A DNA stretch of 64,000 nucleotides. It comes from Lutibacter sp. A64. GTDB taxonomy: Bacteria; Bacteroidota; Bacteroidia; Flavobacteriales; Flavobacteriaceae. A program made the position numbers and the translations under genes. The DNA is taken from contig NZ_CP092487.1 in the NCBI RefSeq assembly GCF_022429565.1, forward strand, positions 1,754,001 to 1,818,000. Reading direction: 5' to 3'. Below, piece by piece: positions 17,330 to 26,463 of the stretch (its first letter is position 1; every line of letters starts with the position of its first letter). A model generated the notes under the pieces. The model was not told the origin of the DNA and ran no database searches. It saw nothing but the letters and a program-made list of their open reading frames with translations.

Positions 17330-18349
17330 ATGAAACAACTATCATATTGTATTTTATTTGTCTTTTTTATACATATTAGCTGTAACACTACCGAGCAAAC
17401 AACTGAAAAATCTAGCAAAACAACCATGTCTAAAAATTTAATAAAACCTCCATACCTTAAAAAAGGTGATACTGTTGCTATTCTTTCACCTGCAGGTATT
17501 TTAAAGAACAAGCAAGCCCAAATTGAACAAGCTAAAAAACTATTAAAAAGTTGGGGACTAAATGCTGTTTTAGGTGAAAACATCTTCAACCAAAACAATC
17601 AATTTGCTGGTACAGATGAAGAACGTACTTCAGATTTTCAAAAAGCTTTAGACAATAAAAACATTAAAGCAATTTGGTGCTCTAGAGGTGGTTATGGTTC
17701 TGTAAGAGTTTTAGATAAATTAGATTACAGCACTTTTATTAAGCACCCAAAATGGGTTATTGGCTATTCAGATATTACTGCTTTTCACAATCAAATTCAT
17801 AATTTAGGTTTTGAAACCATACATGGTATGATGGGAATTAGTTTAAATAAAGACCTTAAATATTTAGAAGAAAATAAAAATTCGTTAAAAAAGGCACTCT
17901 TTGGCAATCAGCTTTCTTATACTATAGAAAGCTCTAATTACAATATATTAGGAGAAGCAACTGGACAACTTGTAGGTGGAAACTTAACACTTTTACACAC
18001 AATGTTAGGTTCTAAAACCAGTATTAACACCAGTGGTAAAATCCTATTTATTGAAGAAATTGGAGAATATCCTTACCATATAGACCGTATGCTGCAAAGT
18101 CTAAAACGCGCTGGTTATTTTGAAAATTGCAAAGGTATAGTTGTTGGCGATTTTAGCAATATTAAAAAAAATAGCACACCCTGGGGATCTTCAATTGAAG
18201 AGCTTATTTTAAACGTTGTTAAAGAATACAATTTCCCTATACTGTTTAATTTTCCTGCCGGACACGAAGAAAAAAACGTGGCGCTTATTTTAGGAAGAAC
18301 TGTAGAATTAAACATAAAAAAAGATGCATCAACTCTTATTTTTAAATAA
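17330..18349 (+). CDS. ldcA: LD-carboxypeptidase (S66), probable lipoprotein, muropeptide recycling
   Basis: 339 residues with N-terminal signal and a Cys18 (HISC) that could be lipidated. The S66 triad is visible: Ser147 in VIGYSDIT, Glu242 or Glu243 in FIEEIGEYPYHIDRML, and His312 in FPAGHEEKN; WCSRGGYGSVR precedes them. The family cleaves the L,D bond to release the terminal D-Ala from murein tetrapeptides. It is the first of four closely packed genes (14, 2 and 10 bp apart) that fit muropeptide breakdown. An internal ATG at Met33 would give a cytoplasmic form, as in E. coli LdcA, so location is uncertain. Confidence 0.92.
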   Translation: MKQLSYCILFVFFIHISCNTTEQTTEKSSKTTMSKNLIKPPYLKKGDTVAILSPAGILKNKQAQIEQAKKLLKSWGLNAVLGENIFNQNNQFAGTDEERTSDFQKALDNKNIKAIWCSRGGYGSVRVLDKLDYSTFIKHPKWVIGYSDITAFHNQIHNLGFETIHGMMGISLNKDLKYLEENKNSLKKALFGNQLSYTIESSNYNILGEATGQLVGGNLTLLHTMLGSKTSINTSGKILFIEEIGEYPYHIDRMLQSLKRAGYFENCKGIVVGDFSNIKKNSTPWGSSIEELILNVVKEYNFPILFNFPAGHEEKNVALILGRTVELNIKKDASTLIFK

Positions 18350-18363
18350 ATAATTTCAATACA

Positions 18364-19377
18364 ATGCAATTAACTCTAAAACCTTACAATTTAAAATTAC
18401 GCCATACTTTTACTATTTCAAGAGAATCTTACAATATCCAACCAAGTCTTATAGTTGAATTAAAAGATGGCGATTTTACCGGTTATGGTGAAGCTACTTC
18501 AAATCCATATTACAATATTACTATTGAAAAAATGATTGAAGATTTGACCACTTTAAAACCTTTAATTGAAGAAAGCTCAAATTTAACTCCTGAAATCTTT
18601 TGGAATACAATGTACCCGAATTTAAAACATGATATGTTTGCTTTATGTGGATTAGATTTGGCTTTTAACGATCTATTTGCACAAAAAAAAGGAAAAAAAT
18701 TATATGAATTATGGAACTATACAACCGATAATAATCCGTTAACCGATTATACTATTGGTATTGATTCCATTGAAAAAATGGTAGCCAAAATGAAAGAAGT
18801 TCCTTGGCCTATCTATAAAATAAAACTCGGCACAAAAGAAGATATTCAAATAATTGAAGAGTTAAGAAAACATTCAAATGCAATTTTTAGAGTAGATGCA
18901 AACTGCGGCTGGTCGGTTAAAGAAACCATAAATAACTCCTATAAATTAAAAGAACTTGGTGTTGAATTTATTGAACAACCTCTAAAAGCTGATGAATGGG
19001 ACGACCATAAAGAAGTTTTTACAAAATCTGTTTTACCTATAATAGCAGATGAAAGTTGCCAAATTGAAGAAGATGTTTTAAAATGCCACAATCATTTCCA
19101 TGGTGTAAATGTAAAATTAGTAAAATGTGGTGGCTTAACTTCAGCCAAAAGAATGCTTTTAAATGCAAAAAAATTAAATATGAAAACAATGGTAGGTTGT
19201 ATGACAGAATCTTCCGTTGGAATTTCAGCAATTGCACATTTATTACCACTTTTAGATTATGTAGATATGGATGGCGCAATGTTATTAGCGGAAGATATTG
19301 CTACAGGAATTACCATTAAAGATGGCATTATTACATACAGCGATTTAAACGGAACAGGAATTACTTTAGTTAAATAA
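18364..19377 (+). CDS. Dipeptide epimerase, enolase superfamily (L-Ala-D/L-Glu epimerase type)
   Basis: A 337-residue enolase-superfamily protein. Catalytic lysine pair region YKIKLG (Lys152, Lys154), metal ligands Asp178 (RVDANCGW), Glu204 (IEQPL) and Asp229 (ADESC), and the second catalytic lysine Lys254 (KLVKCGGL) are all in place. This is the pattern of L-Ala-D/L-Glu epimerases (YcjG/YkfB), which convert the murein dipeptide L-Ala-D-Glu to L-Ala-L-Glu for re-use. The neighbouring LD-carboxypeptidase and amidase support that substrate. Specificity for other dipeptides cannot be excluded. Confidence 0.9.
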   Translation: MQLTLKPYNLKLRHTFTISRESYNIQPSLIVELKDGDFTGYGEATSNPYYNITIEKMIEDLTTLKPLIEESSNLTPEIFWNTMYPNLKHDMFALCGLDLAFNDLFAQKKGKKLYELWNYTTDNNPLTDYTIGIDSIEKMVAKMKEVPWPIYKIKLGTKEDIQIIEELRKHSNAIFRVDANCGWSVKETINNSYKLKELGVEFIEQPLKADEWDDHKEVFTKSVLPIIADESCQIEEDVLKCHNHFHGVNVKLVKCGGLTSAKRMLLNAKKLNMKTMVGCMTESSVGISAIAHLLPLLDYVDMDGAMLLAEDIATGITIKDGIITYSDLNGTGITLVK

Positions 19378-19379
19378 CT

Positions 19380-20399
19380 ATGACAATTAACGAATTTCCA
19401 AGCAGAGAAATTACCGTAAACGATAAGCAATATTTGTATTTTGGAGGTACTTCATACCTTGGAATGGCTTCAAATAAAGAATTTCAAACCACTATTTTTG
19501 AAGGTTTAAAAAAATGGGGAACCTTTTACGGAAGCTCTAGAAGCGCAAATATAAAACTCGCTATTTATAATGAAGCCGAAAGTTATTTTTCAAAATTTTT
19601 AGAAGCTGAAGCTAGCCTAACAATATCTTCGGGAACTTTAGCTGGTAAAATGGTTGTTGATTATTTATCAAAAAGTACTAAAAAATTCTTTCATTATCCA
19701 AAAACACATCCTGCAGTATTACACCCAAATAGTTTGCCCTTATTTTTAAACGGAAACATAAATCCGCTATTACAAAATAATATTGCTGAAGACATTGTAA
19801 TTACAACAGATGCCATTTTAGCCCTGGAAACAACTCCTACATCATTCGATTTTTTAGATGCAATTACACCTCAAAAAAACACGACTTTAGTTGTTGATGA
19901 ATCACATAGTTTAGGTATTATTGGCACTGATGGAAAAGGCGTATTCTCATCAATAAAATCTGATAAAATACATCGGAAAATTTTAATTTCATCACTTGGA
20001 AAAGCCTTAGGACTTTCTGGTGGTATTATTGCTTCAGATAAGAATTTTGTAGATGCAATTAGAAATCAGACACTATTTGTTTCATCATCTGGAGCAAATC
20101 CAGCTTATTTAGAAGCTTTTCTTAAAAGTAAGCAACTTTATAAAAAACAAAGAACATTACTTTTTAATAATTTAGATTTTTTAGCAAGTATTTTAAAACA
20201 AAATGAAAGCTTTTATTTCAATAAAAATTACCCTGTAATTTATTCTACAAGCGATATTTTACATGAAAAACTATTGAAAAACAACATTATTATTGCTCGT
20301 TTTAAATATCCTACTTATGAAAACTTTATGAATAGAATTGTTATTACTGCTAATCATACTAAAAGTGATTTAGAAAAATTAGCGAAAACAATAAATTAA
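19380..20399 (+). CDS. PLP-dependent enzyme of the alpha-oxoamine synthase (AOS) family
   Basis: A 339-residue fold-type I PLP protein. FGGTSYLGMASNKEF and GSSRSANIKLAIYNEAE resemble the N-terminus of 8-amino-7-oxononanoate synthase/glycine C-acetyltransferase; VVDESHSLG carries the PLP-contacting Asp and His, and SSLGKALG contains the Schiff-base lysine (Lys208). It begins 2 bp after the epimerase stop, so it is translationally linked to muropeptide genes. It is shorter than BioF (about 385 residues) and no biotin gene is near. Its reaction here is unknown; a link to processing of amino acids released from murein peptides is inference. Confidence 0.82.
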   Translation: MTINEFPSREITVNDKQYLYFGGTSYLGMASNKEFQTTIFEGLKKWGTFYGSSRSANIKLAIYNEAESYFSKFLEAEASLTISSGTLAGKMVVDYLSKSTKKFFHYPKTHPAVLHPNSLPLFLNGNINPLLQNNIAEDIVITTDAILALETTPTSFDFLDAITPQKNTTLVVDESHSLGIIGTDGKGVFSSIKSDKIHRKILISSLGKALGLSGGIIASDKNFVDAIRNQTLFVSSSGANPAYLEAFLKSKQLYKKQRTLLFNNLDFLASILKQNESFYFNKNYPVIYSTSDILHEKLLKNNIIIARFKYPTYENFMNRIVITANHTKSDLEKLAKTIN

Positions 20400-20409
20400 A
20401 ATTATAAAA

Positions 20410-21066
20410 ATGAAACATTATTATTTACTTTTTACTACAATGCTATTTCTTTCGTGTTCACCTAACATAGAAATAGTAGATAAACCTGTTATTTTTGATG
20501 AAGAAAGAGAAGCTTTAACACTTCAATACTTATCAGAAAGGTATGGAATAGACAATGGTACAACAGAAATTACTCCAAAAATGGTTGTGCTACATTGGAC
20601 TTCAATTCCTACCTTAGAAAATACTTTTAAAGCTTTTGAAAAAAGCACAATAACTAGCAGTAGACCCGATATTAAAAGTTCTGGAAATTTAAATGTTTCT
20701 TCGCAATTTGTAGTAGATCAAGATGGAACAATTTACAGATTAATGCCAGAGACTAAAATGGCAAGACATGTAATTGGGCTTAATCATTGTGCTATAGGCA
20801 TAGAAAATGTTGGTGGAACAAAAGATACTCCATTAACCGATGCGCAATTAAAATCTAATATTAAATTAGTAAACTATTTGGCTTCTAAATATGATATTGA
20901 ATATGTAATTGGCCATTACGAATACACTAATTTTGTAGACCATGAACTTTGGTTAGAGAAAGATGATAATTACAGAACTGAAAAAATAGATCCAGGAAAA
21001 GAATTTGTAACCAATGTTAGAAATGGTGTTAAAAATCTGAATTTAAAACCTGTTCCTCAAAAATAA
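20410..21066 (+). CDS. N-acetylmuramoyl-L-alanine amidase (Amidase_2 family), lipoprotein
   Basis: A 218-residue lipoprotein (lipobox LSC, Cys16). VVLHWTSIP contains the first zinc histidine (His62), RLMPETKMARHVIGLNHCAIGIENVGG is the usual central motif, and VIGHYEYTNFVDHE carries a further candidate ligand. The family cleaves the bond between N-acetylmuramic acid and L-Ala of peptidoglycan or anhydro-muropeptides. It closes the four-gene operon and is followed directly by a terminator. With the LD-carboxypeptidase and epimerase this completes a plausible route from muropeptides to free peptides. Confidence 0.9.
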   Translation: MKHYYLLFTTMLFLSCSPNIEIVDKPVIFDEEREALTLQYLSERYGIDNGTTEITPKMVVLHWTSIPTLENTFKAFEKSTITSSRPDIKSSGNLNVSSQFVVDQDGTIYRLMPETKMARHVIGLNHCAIGIENVGGTKDTPLTDAQLKSNIKLVNYLASKYDIEYVIGHYEYTNFVDHELWLEKDDNYRTEKIDPGKEFVTNVRNGVKNLNLKPVPQK

Positions 21067-21098
21067 AGTTGATTCCTTAAAATAAGTTTAAAATAAAA

Positions 21099-21140
21099 AA
21101 CTCAGGACCTAACATTTAAATTAAGTCCTGAGTTTTTTTT
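21099..21140 (+). terminator. Intrinsic terminator of the muropeptide operon
   Basis: AACTCAGGAC (21099-21108) pairs with GTCCTGAGTT (21125-21134), giving a 10-bp stem with a 16-nt loop followed by T residues to 21140. Confidence 0.9.
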
Positions 21141-21198
21141 ATAGTTGACACTATCCCAAAAAGTGTGTAAGTTAAAAATATTGGGTTTAGATTTTTCA

Positions 21199-22395
21199 TT
21201 AAATCTGAACCCTTTTTTCAAATATAGTCAAAAATTGGTTAAGAATTATCCCCCAGTTATGAATTGGCATCGACCATTTTTTTGTTGCCTCTCTTACAGC
21301 TAAAAAAACAGATTTCATTACGGCTTCATCTGTTGGGAATGAGAGTTTATTTTTAGTGTATTTTCTTATTTTTCCATTTAAATTTTCAATAAGATTAGTG
21401 GTGTAAATAATTTTTCTAATTTCTAGAGGAAACTCAAAGAAAACAGTAAGTTCTTCCCAGTTTTCCTCCCAGCTTTTTATAGCGTAAGAATATTTATGAC
21501 TCCATTTGTCTGAAAAATCTTTTAGAGCCGCACGTGCAGCTTGTTTGGTAGGTGCTCCGTAAATTTGCTTCATATCATTTGTAAACTCCTTTTTATCTTT
21601 CCAAACCACATATCTACAAGCATTTCTGATTTGATGCACAACGCAAATTTGTGTTTTAGATTCAGAGAATACATTTTTAATAGTATCGGTAAATCCGTTC
21701 AGGTTATCAGTTGCTGTAATTAAAATATCTTGAACTCCACGTGCTTTTATATCTGTTAAAACACTCATCCAAAAGGCTGCCGATTCATTCTTTCCAAGCC
21801 AAAGACCTAATACTTCCTTTTTGCCATCTCTACGCAAACCTACTGATATGTAGATTGTTTTGTTAATCACTTTTGAGTTCTCACGAACCTTAAAAACAAT
21901 GCCATCCATCCAAACAATTAGATAAATGGACTCTAATGGTCGGTTTTGCCAAGCGATTATATCATCTGTAATACGGTCTGTAATTCTTGAAATAGTGGAT
22001 GTAGAAACATTAAAATTATACAATTCATTTATTTGAGACTCAATATCGCTGTTGCTCATTCCTTTGGCATATAAAGATACTATAATGTTTTCAAGACCAT
22101 CAACCATACTTTTCCTTTTAGGAATAAGCATTGGATTAAAGGAGGCGTCTCGGTCGCGAGGTACATTAATTTTTGATTCACCATAACTGGTTTGAATCTT
22201 CTTATTTGAATATCCGTTGCGAGTATTATCGGTTAAGGACTTTTGGTGTTTTTCGTAGTCTAAATGACTATCTAATTCGCCTTCTAGGATTTTTTCAATA
22301 CCTCGTTTTTGTAAGGCACTTAAAAAGCTATGAAGCTCTTCTCCATTTTTAAATTGCTTTAAAAAATCATCGTTTAATAAATCTTCTTTTTTCAT
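21199..22395 (-). CDS. IS256-family transposase (DDE, mutator type)
   Basis: 398 residues, full family length. DDE residues are visible in [10 protein letters not shown] (first Asp), [12 protein letters not shown] (second Asp) and [14 protein letters not shown] (Glu). [14 protein letters not shown] is a standard mutator/IS256 motif. No frameshift or stop interrupts the gene, so it may be active. Confidence 0.95.
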   Translation of the reverse strand: MKKEDLLNDDFLKQFKNGEELHSFLSALQKRGIEKILEGELDSHLDYEKHQKSLTDNTRNGYSNKKIQTSYGESKINVPRDRDASFNPMLIPKRKSMVDGLENIIVSLYAKGMSNSDIESQINELYNFNVSTSTISRITDRITDDIIAWQNRPLESIYLIVWMDGIVFKVRENSKVINKTIYISVGLRRDGKKEVLGLWLGKNESAAFWMSVLTDIKARGVQDILITATDNLNGFTDTIKNVFSESKTQICVVHQIRNACRYVVWKDKKEFTNDMKQIYGAPTKQAARAALKDFSDKWSHKYSYAIKSWEENWEELTVFFEFPLEIRKIIYTTNLIENLNGKIRKYTKNKLSFPTDEAVMKSVFLAVREATKKWSMPIHNWGIILNQFLTIFEKRVQI

Positions 22396-22431
22396 TAAAG
22401 TGTGTATTTAAAAGTTAAAATTAATTACTTA

Positions 22432-22492
22432 AAAAGTTATTTCCGAAATATTTTTTGCTTTTTAAGAAGCAAAATATTTCAGAATAACTTTT
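22432..22492. promoter_or_regulatory. Long hairpin between IS right end and transposase start
   Basis: Arms 22432-22460 and 22467-22492 are complementary apart from small bulges. RNA entering from outside the right end would fold this before the transposase start at 22395. By analogy with other IS elements it could limit transposase expression from outside promoters or end read-through; that function is inference. Confidence 0.55.
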
Positions 22493-22569
22493 ACACTTAC
22501 ACACTTTGTGAGATACTGCTTTTAGAAATTTTCTAAACAGCCTTTTTAATATTTTATTAGGAAGTTATT

Positions 22570-24576
22570 TTAACTTTCTAATTCTCTTAAATAGTTTAGT
22601 TTAACTTTCCAAACATCTAATTTTTCTTTATAAACATCTATTTGTTTACGTACATTTTTAACTAGAGGATTGTCTTCTGTTACATTAGAAATAAAGCCAA
22701 TATTATTTTCTAATTGCTGTATTTCACGTACTGTTTCATCTATTTTCTTTCTTACAAATAATTGTTCAGAATCTAATTTTCTATAATTTTTTTGCTCTAA
22801 ATAACTATTTACTAAGTTTTTAAACTTAATCATTTCAACATCTTGCTTTTCAATATCGTTATTATTGTCAACAACTTTGTCTAATAATTTATTAAATTTA
22901 ACTTCAATATGTCTCATTTCATAAGGTACTCTTCCTAAATCGCGCCAATCACTTACATACTCATTTAACGTATCTATAGAAATTTCATCATCACTTCCAA
23001 TTGTTTGTTTAATTGTACTTAAAAGCTCTTTCTTTTTATTTAAAACTTCTATTTGTTCTTTATTTCCAATGTCTTGATTTTTATGAAGTCTATCAAAATA
23101 ATGGTTACAAGCGTCTTTAAATTCTTTCCAAAGTTTATCGGAATATTTTCTAGGAACATGACCAATTTTTTTCCAATCGGACTGAATTTTCTTCATTATT
23201 TCAGTTGTAGTATCCCAATCTTCACTGTCTTTTAAAGATACTGCCTTTTCAATTAAAGCTTTTTTTAGATTTAAGTTTTCTAAATGTTCTTTTTTTACAT
23301 TTTTAAAAAACTTATTTTTTTCGATATTAAATTTACGAGTAGCTTCTTTAAACTTAGCCCATATTTGATCACTTTTAGCTCTTGGAACTTGACCAATACT
23401 AAAAAATTTATTGCGTAAAGCTTCTAATTCTTTTATACTTTTTTGCCAATCTGACCTTGTCTTATTTTTTGAAGTATCCAAAGCATCAATAGCAGCAATT
23501 ACCTCTAGTTTTTTTTCGATATTCCCTTCAAACTTAGACTTCATATCTTTAAAAAACTCATGTCTATTGTCGTGAATTTTCTTAGTAATTTCACTAAAAC
23601 GCTCCCATACTTCTTCTCTATGTTCTCTAGCAACAGGACCTATATCTTCTTTCCAAAGTTTATGCAAAACTTGTAATTCTTTAAAAGCTGCATTCACATC
23701 TTCTAATTTCAATAGTTCTTCTGCTCTATCAATTAACTTAAGTTTTTCTTCTAAATTATGTTTAAAATCTAAATCTCTTAAGTCGTTACTTAGGTGTAAT
23801 AAATCATAAAAACGCTCAACGTGGTATTGATACGTTCTCCAGGTATCATTGTATTTTGCCCTAGGAATTGGTCCTATTGCAACCCATTTAGCTTGAACAT
23901 CTTTAAACATTTTATACATAGTTGCACCTTCTGCATTATCTATTAAATGTTTTAATTTTTCTATTAAATCTAACTTTTCTTCTAAGTTAGCATTTAATTT
24001 AGCCTCTTGATTTGCATAAAACTCGTTCCTTTTAATTTTAAAATCATAAAGATAACTGTTGTACACAGATTTTATTGGATTATTATATTGAAAGTCAATA
24101 ATATTTCCTCCTTCAGCTAAAAATTTTTCTTTTTCAGCTTTTAAAAGTTTCCCAAACTTAAGATTGAAAACACTTTTAATTTTGTTTACATTACTATTTA
24201 TACTTTGAACCTGACCTTCTTTAACAAGTTTTCCTAATTCTGAAACTAAAGCTTCTAAGCTTAAGTTTTCATAATTTTCCATTTCAATTTCTTGATGTTC
24301 GCTTTCTTCGGAACTTTCAGCAATTTTAGTTTCAATTTCAGTAATTGCTTTATTTGAAGTGTCACTTTTTTTAATTTTAGGAGTAGCTTCCTCTTTTTTT
24401 ACTGCAGCGTCAACAGCTTCTGTTTCAACTTCAGGTTTAATTTTAACTTCAGATTCTATTGTTGCTTCTACAGCTACTTCAGCTTTAGCTTCTAATTTAT
24501 TTTCTGACTTAGAATCTTCAGATTGTTCTGTTAAATTATTTTCTTGTACTGGTAATTTTTCTTCTTGGTCTAACAT
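22570..24576 (-). CDS. DUF349 repeat protein
   Basis: 668 residues from ATG at 24576. The first 110 residues are a low-complexity Glu/Lys/Val/Ala-rich tract. The rest is highly charged and helical and holds at least five DUF349 repeats, each with a W..IG.VPR..... W..F.....FF pattern: GPIPRAKYNDTWRTY, GPVAREHREEVWERF, GQVPRAKSDQIWAKF, GHVPRKYSDKLWKEF and the degenerate GRVPYEMRHIEVKF. The family is common in Bacteroidota and of unknown function. A TTG-initiated extension to 24597 is unlikely. Confidence 0.88.
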   Translation of the reverse strand: MLDQEEKLPVQENNLTEQSEDSKSENKLEAKAEVAVEATIESEVKIKPEVETEAVDAAVKKEEATPKIKKSDTSNKAITEIETKIAESSEESEHQEIEMENYENLSLEALVSELGKLVKEGQVQSINSNVNKIKSVFNLKFGKLLKAEKEKFLAEGGNIIDFQYNNPIKSVYNSYLYDFKIKRNEFYANQEAKLNANLEEKLDLIEKLKHLIDNAEGATMYKMFKDVQAKWVAIGPIPRAKYNDTWRTYQYHVERFYDLLHLSNDLRDLDFKHNLEEKLKLIDRAEELLKLEDVNAAFKELQVLHKLWKEDIGPVAREHREEVWERFSEITKKIHDNRHEFFKDMKSKFEGNIEKKLEVIAAIDALDTSKNKTRSDWQKSIKELEALRNKFFSIGQVPRAKSDQIWAKFKEATRKFNIEKNKFFKNVKKEHLENLNLKKALIEKAVSLKDSEDWDTTTEIMKKIQSDWKKIGHVPRKYSDKLWKEFKDACNHYFDRLHKNQDIGNKEQIEVLNKKKELLSTIKQTIGSDDEISIDTLNEYVSDWRDLGRVPYEMRHIEVKFNKLLDKVVDNNNDIEKQDVEMIKFKNLVNSYLEQKNYRKLDSEQLFVRKKIDETVREIQQLENNIGFISNVTEDNPLVKNVRKQIDVYKEKLDVWKVKLNYLRELES

Positions 24577-24698
24577 ATTATAATGTTTAAGGTTCAATAA
24601 TTATACTCATTAATAATTTTAAATAATACTAAATAAAAGACTATTTAATATTAGATTCAAAGATACTATAAAAGTTGCGTTAAAGTTTCTACTTTTTA

Positions 24699-25445
24699 TT
24701 ATAAATTCCAGATTTCCCAAGATTTTTCTGCTTGAAGTTCAAGCATTTCGTAGCCGTTCTTAGTTATTGCTCCTTTACTTTTACCTTCAGATAAAAATTT
24801 GCTTTCAGCTGGGTTGTAAATTAGGTCGAATAATAAATGTTTATCTGAAATATATTGGTACGGAATGTCCGGAGCCTCTTCTACATTTGGATGCGTACCT
24901 ATTGGTGTACAATTAATAATTACCGTGTATTCTTCAATAATTTGTTGATTTAAAACTGAGTATAAAAAATTGTTATCCCCTAATCTTCTAGATACAAATT
25001 TATATTCAATATTTAATTTTTCTAACGCATAAGCAATTGCTTTTGAAGCGCCTCCTGTACCTAAAATTAAAGCTTTAGTATGATGTGGCTTCAACAATGG
25101 TTTTATTGAATTTAAAAATCCATAATAATCTGTATTATAACCAACTAACTTATTATCTTCTGTTATTTTTATAGTATTTACTGCTCCTATTTTTTTAGCA
25201 TCAGCATCAATTTCATTTAAATAACGCATTACAGATTCTTTGTAAGGAATGGTAACATTAATACCTCCATACTCATGTTCTCTATGGTATAAAAGAAATG
25301 GAAATTCTTCAATTTCTGGAATATCTAAGTTACTGTATTTTAAAGTTGTTAAACCTAGTTTTTTAAATTTTTCAGAAAAATATTTTCTTGAAAAAGAATA
25401 GGAAATATCTTTTCCTAACAATCCAAATTTTGTACGATTATTCAT
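24699..25445 (-). CDS. aroE: Shikimate dehydrogenase
   Basis: 248 residues from the ATG at 25445 (MNNRTKFGLLGKDISYSFSRKYF). It makes shikimate from 3-dehydroshikimate with NADPH in the aromatic amino-acid pathway. Seen are GLLGKDISYSFS, the catalytic lysine in NVTIPYKESV, GAVNTI, the catalytic Asp in GYNTDYYGF, the nucleotide loop ALILGTGGASKAIAYAL, NCTPIGTHP and a terminal YNPAESKFL. The start overlaps the stop of the upstream DUF368 gene by 8 bp (ATGAATAA), so translation is coupled. Confidence 0.95.
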   Translation of the reverse strand: MNNRTKFGLLGKDISYSFSRKYFSEKFKKLGLTTLKYSNLDIPEIEEFPFLLYHREHEYGGINVTIPYKESVMRYLNEIDADAKKIGAVNTIKITEDNKLVGYNTDYYGFLNSIKPLLKPHHTKALILGTGGASKAIAYALEKLNIEYKFVSRRLGDNNFLYSVLNQQIIEEYTVIINCTPIGTHPNVEEAPDIPYQYISDKHLLFDLIYNPAESKFLSEGKSKGAITKNGYEMLELQAEKSWEIWNL

Positions 25446-26460
25446 CAATATATTCTTTACGTTCTGCTCCATATTTATCAATAAGTAAAATAATTGCTGC
25501 CCCTACTGCTATAAAAAATATAGCAATCCAAGTTTCTTTATTTGAAAAATCTGGAAAATATCTTTCAAAATTTTCAATTATTTTATTCCCTTTAGCATCT
25601 AACATATTTATGCCATTTTCCATTTTATAAACTTCTTTTTTCCAAGGCCAAACTATACCCAAAGACCCCGCTATAAAACCTATTATTACAGCTGTTACAA
25701 TTTGATACCAACGTTTTAACACATACCCTAAAATATGCGAAGTAACAACCAATCCAAATACCGAGCCCGCTGTAAAAGTTGCAACAATTTCTAGGTAATG
25801 TATTCTCTCCTCATTATCCATAAAACTAAAATCTCCTGTAAATACTTCGGTAAGTGTCTTAAATAATACTGCAACAGAATCTACTAATAACAGCACATAA
25901 TTACCCATTAAAATAAGTATAAATGATCCTGATAAACCAGGAAGTGTCATTCCTGAAACTCCAATTATTCCACAAATAAAAACAAACCAAAGGTTATTAT
26001 TTTCTTTTGCAGGACTCATAAAGCTAATGGCAATACCTAATGATACACCTATAATTACAGATACTATATTTTTTGTATTCCAATTTTCAAAATCTTTAGA
26101 GATATAGTAGATAGACCCTAATATCATTCCAAAAAAAGCACTCCAAACATACAATTCGTAGGTAACTAATAAATAGTCTAAAACTAAGGATACACTAAAA
26201 TAACTAAACGTACTTCCTCCAAAAACTAACAATAAAAAAGTGGCATTTGTATAATTATAAAAACTTTTAAACCTACCATTTATAAGCAATAAAAGAGCTT
26301 TATAATTTATTTTTCTGAAGGAATAAATCATTTCTTCATAAAAACCCAATACAAAAGAAACTGTACCACCAGATACTCCAGGAACTTTATTTGCCGCACC
26401 CATTGCTAATCCTTTTAAGAAAAGGAAAAATTTATCCAGTAAATTACGTTCTTTAGCCAT
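25438..26460 (-). CDS. DUF368 polytopic membrane protein (copy 1), probable undecaprenyl-phosphate translocase
   Basis: 340 residues with about eight hydrophobic segments. The N-terminal GAANKVPGVSGGTVSFVLGFYEEMI and the middle MTLPGLSGSFILILMGNYVLLL are the paired inverted half-motifs of DUF368. Other DUF368 members (named PopT) were shown to flip undecaprenyl phosphate back across the membrane, supplying wall and lipopolysaccharide synthesis. It lies 3 bp after copy 2 and overlaps aroE. Confidence 0.85.
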   Translation of the reverse strand: MAKERNLLDKFFLFLKGLAMGAANKVPGVSGGTVSFVLGFYEEMIYSFRKINYKALLLLINGRFKSFYNYTNATFLLLVFGGSTFSYFSVSLVLDYLLVTYELYVWSAFFGMILGSIYYISKDFENWNTKNIVSVIIGVSLGIAISFMSPAKENNNLWFVFICGIIGVSGMTLPGLSGSFILILMGNYVLLLVDSVAVLFKTLTEVFTGDFSFMDNEERIHYLEIVATFTAGSVFGLVVTSHILGYVLKRWYQIVTAVIIGFIAGSLGIVWPWKKEVYKMENGINMLDAKGNKIIENFERYFPDFSNKETWIAIFFIAVGAAIILLIDKYGAERKEYIDE

Positions 26461-26463
26461 AAA

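Larger units (their letters stand above)
21147..22520 (-). mobile_element. IS256-family insertion sequence, apparently complete
   Basis: The ends are imperfect inverted repeats of about 26 bp: 21147-21172 and 22495-22520 share the core AAAGTGTGTAAGT and TATC near the tip (21 of 26 positions match). A single transposase gene lies between them on the minus strand. I could not find a convincing 8-9 bp target duplication, so the exact tips may be off by a few bases or the duplication may have decayed. It sits between two terminators, away from coding sequence. Confidence 0.85.

Noticed and set aside
21137-22530. Target-site duplication of the IS256 element
   Set aside because: TTTTATAG on the left and TTTTAGAA on the right are similar but not identical, so no duplication is claimed.
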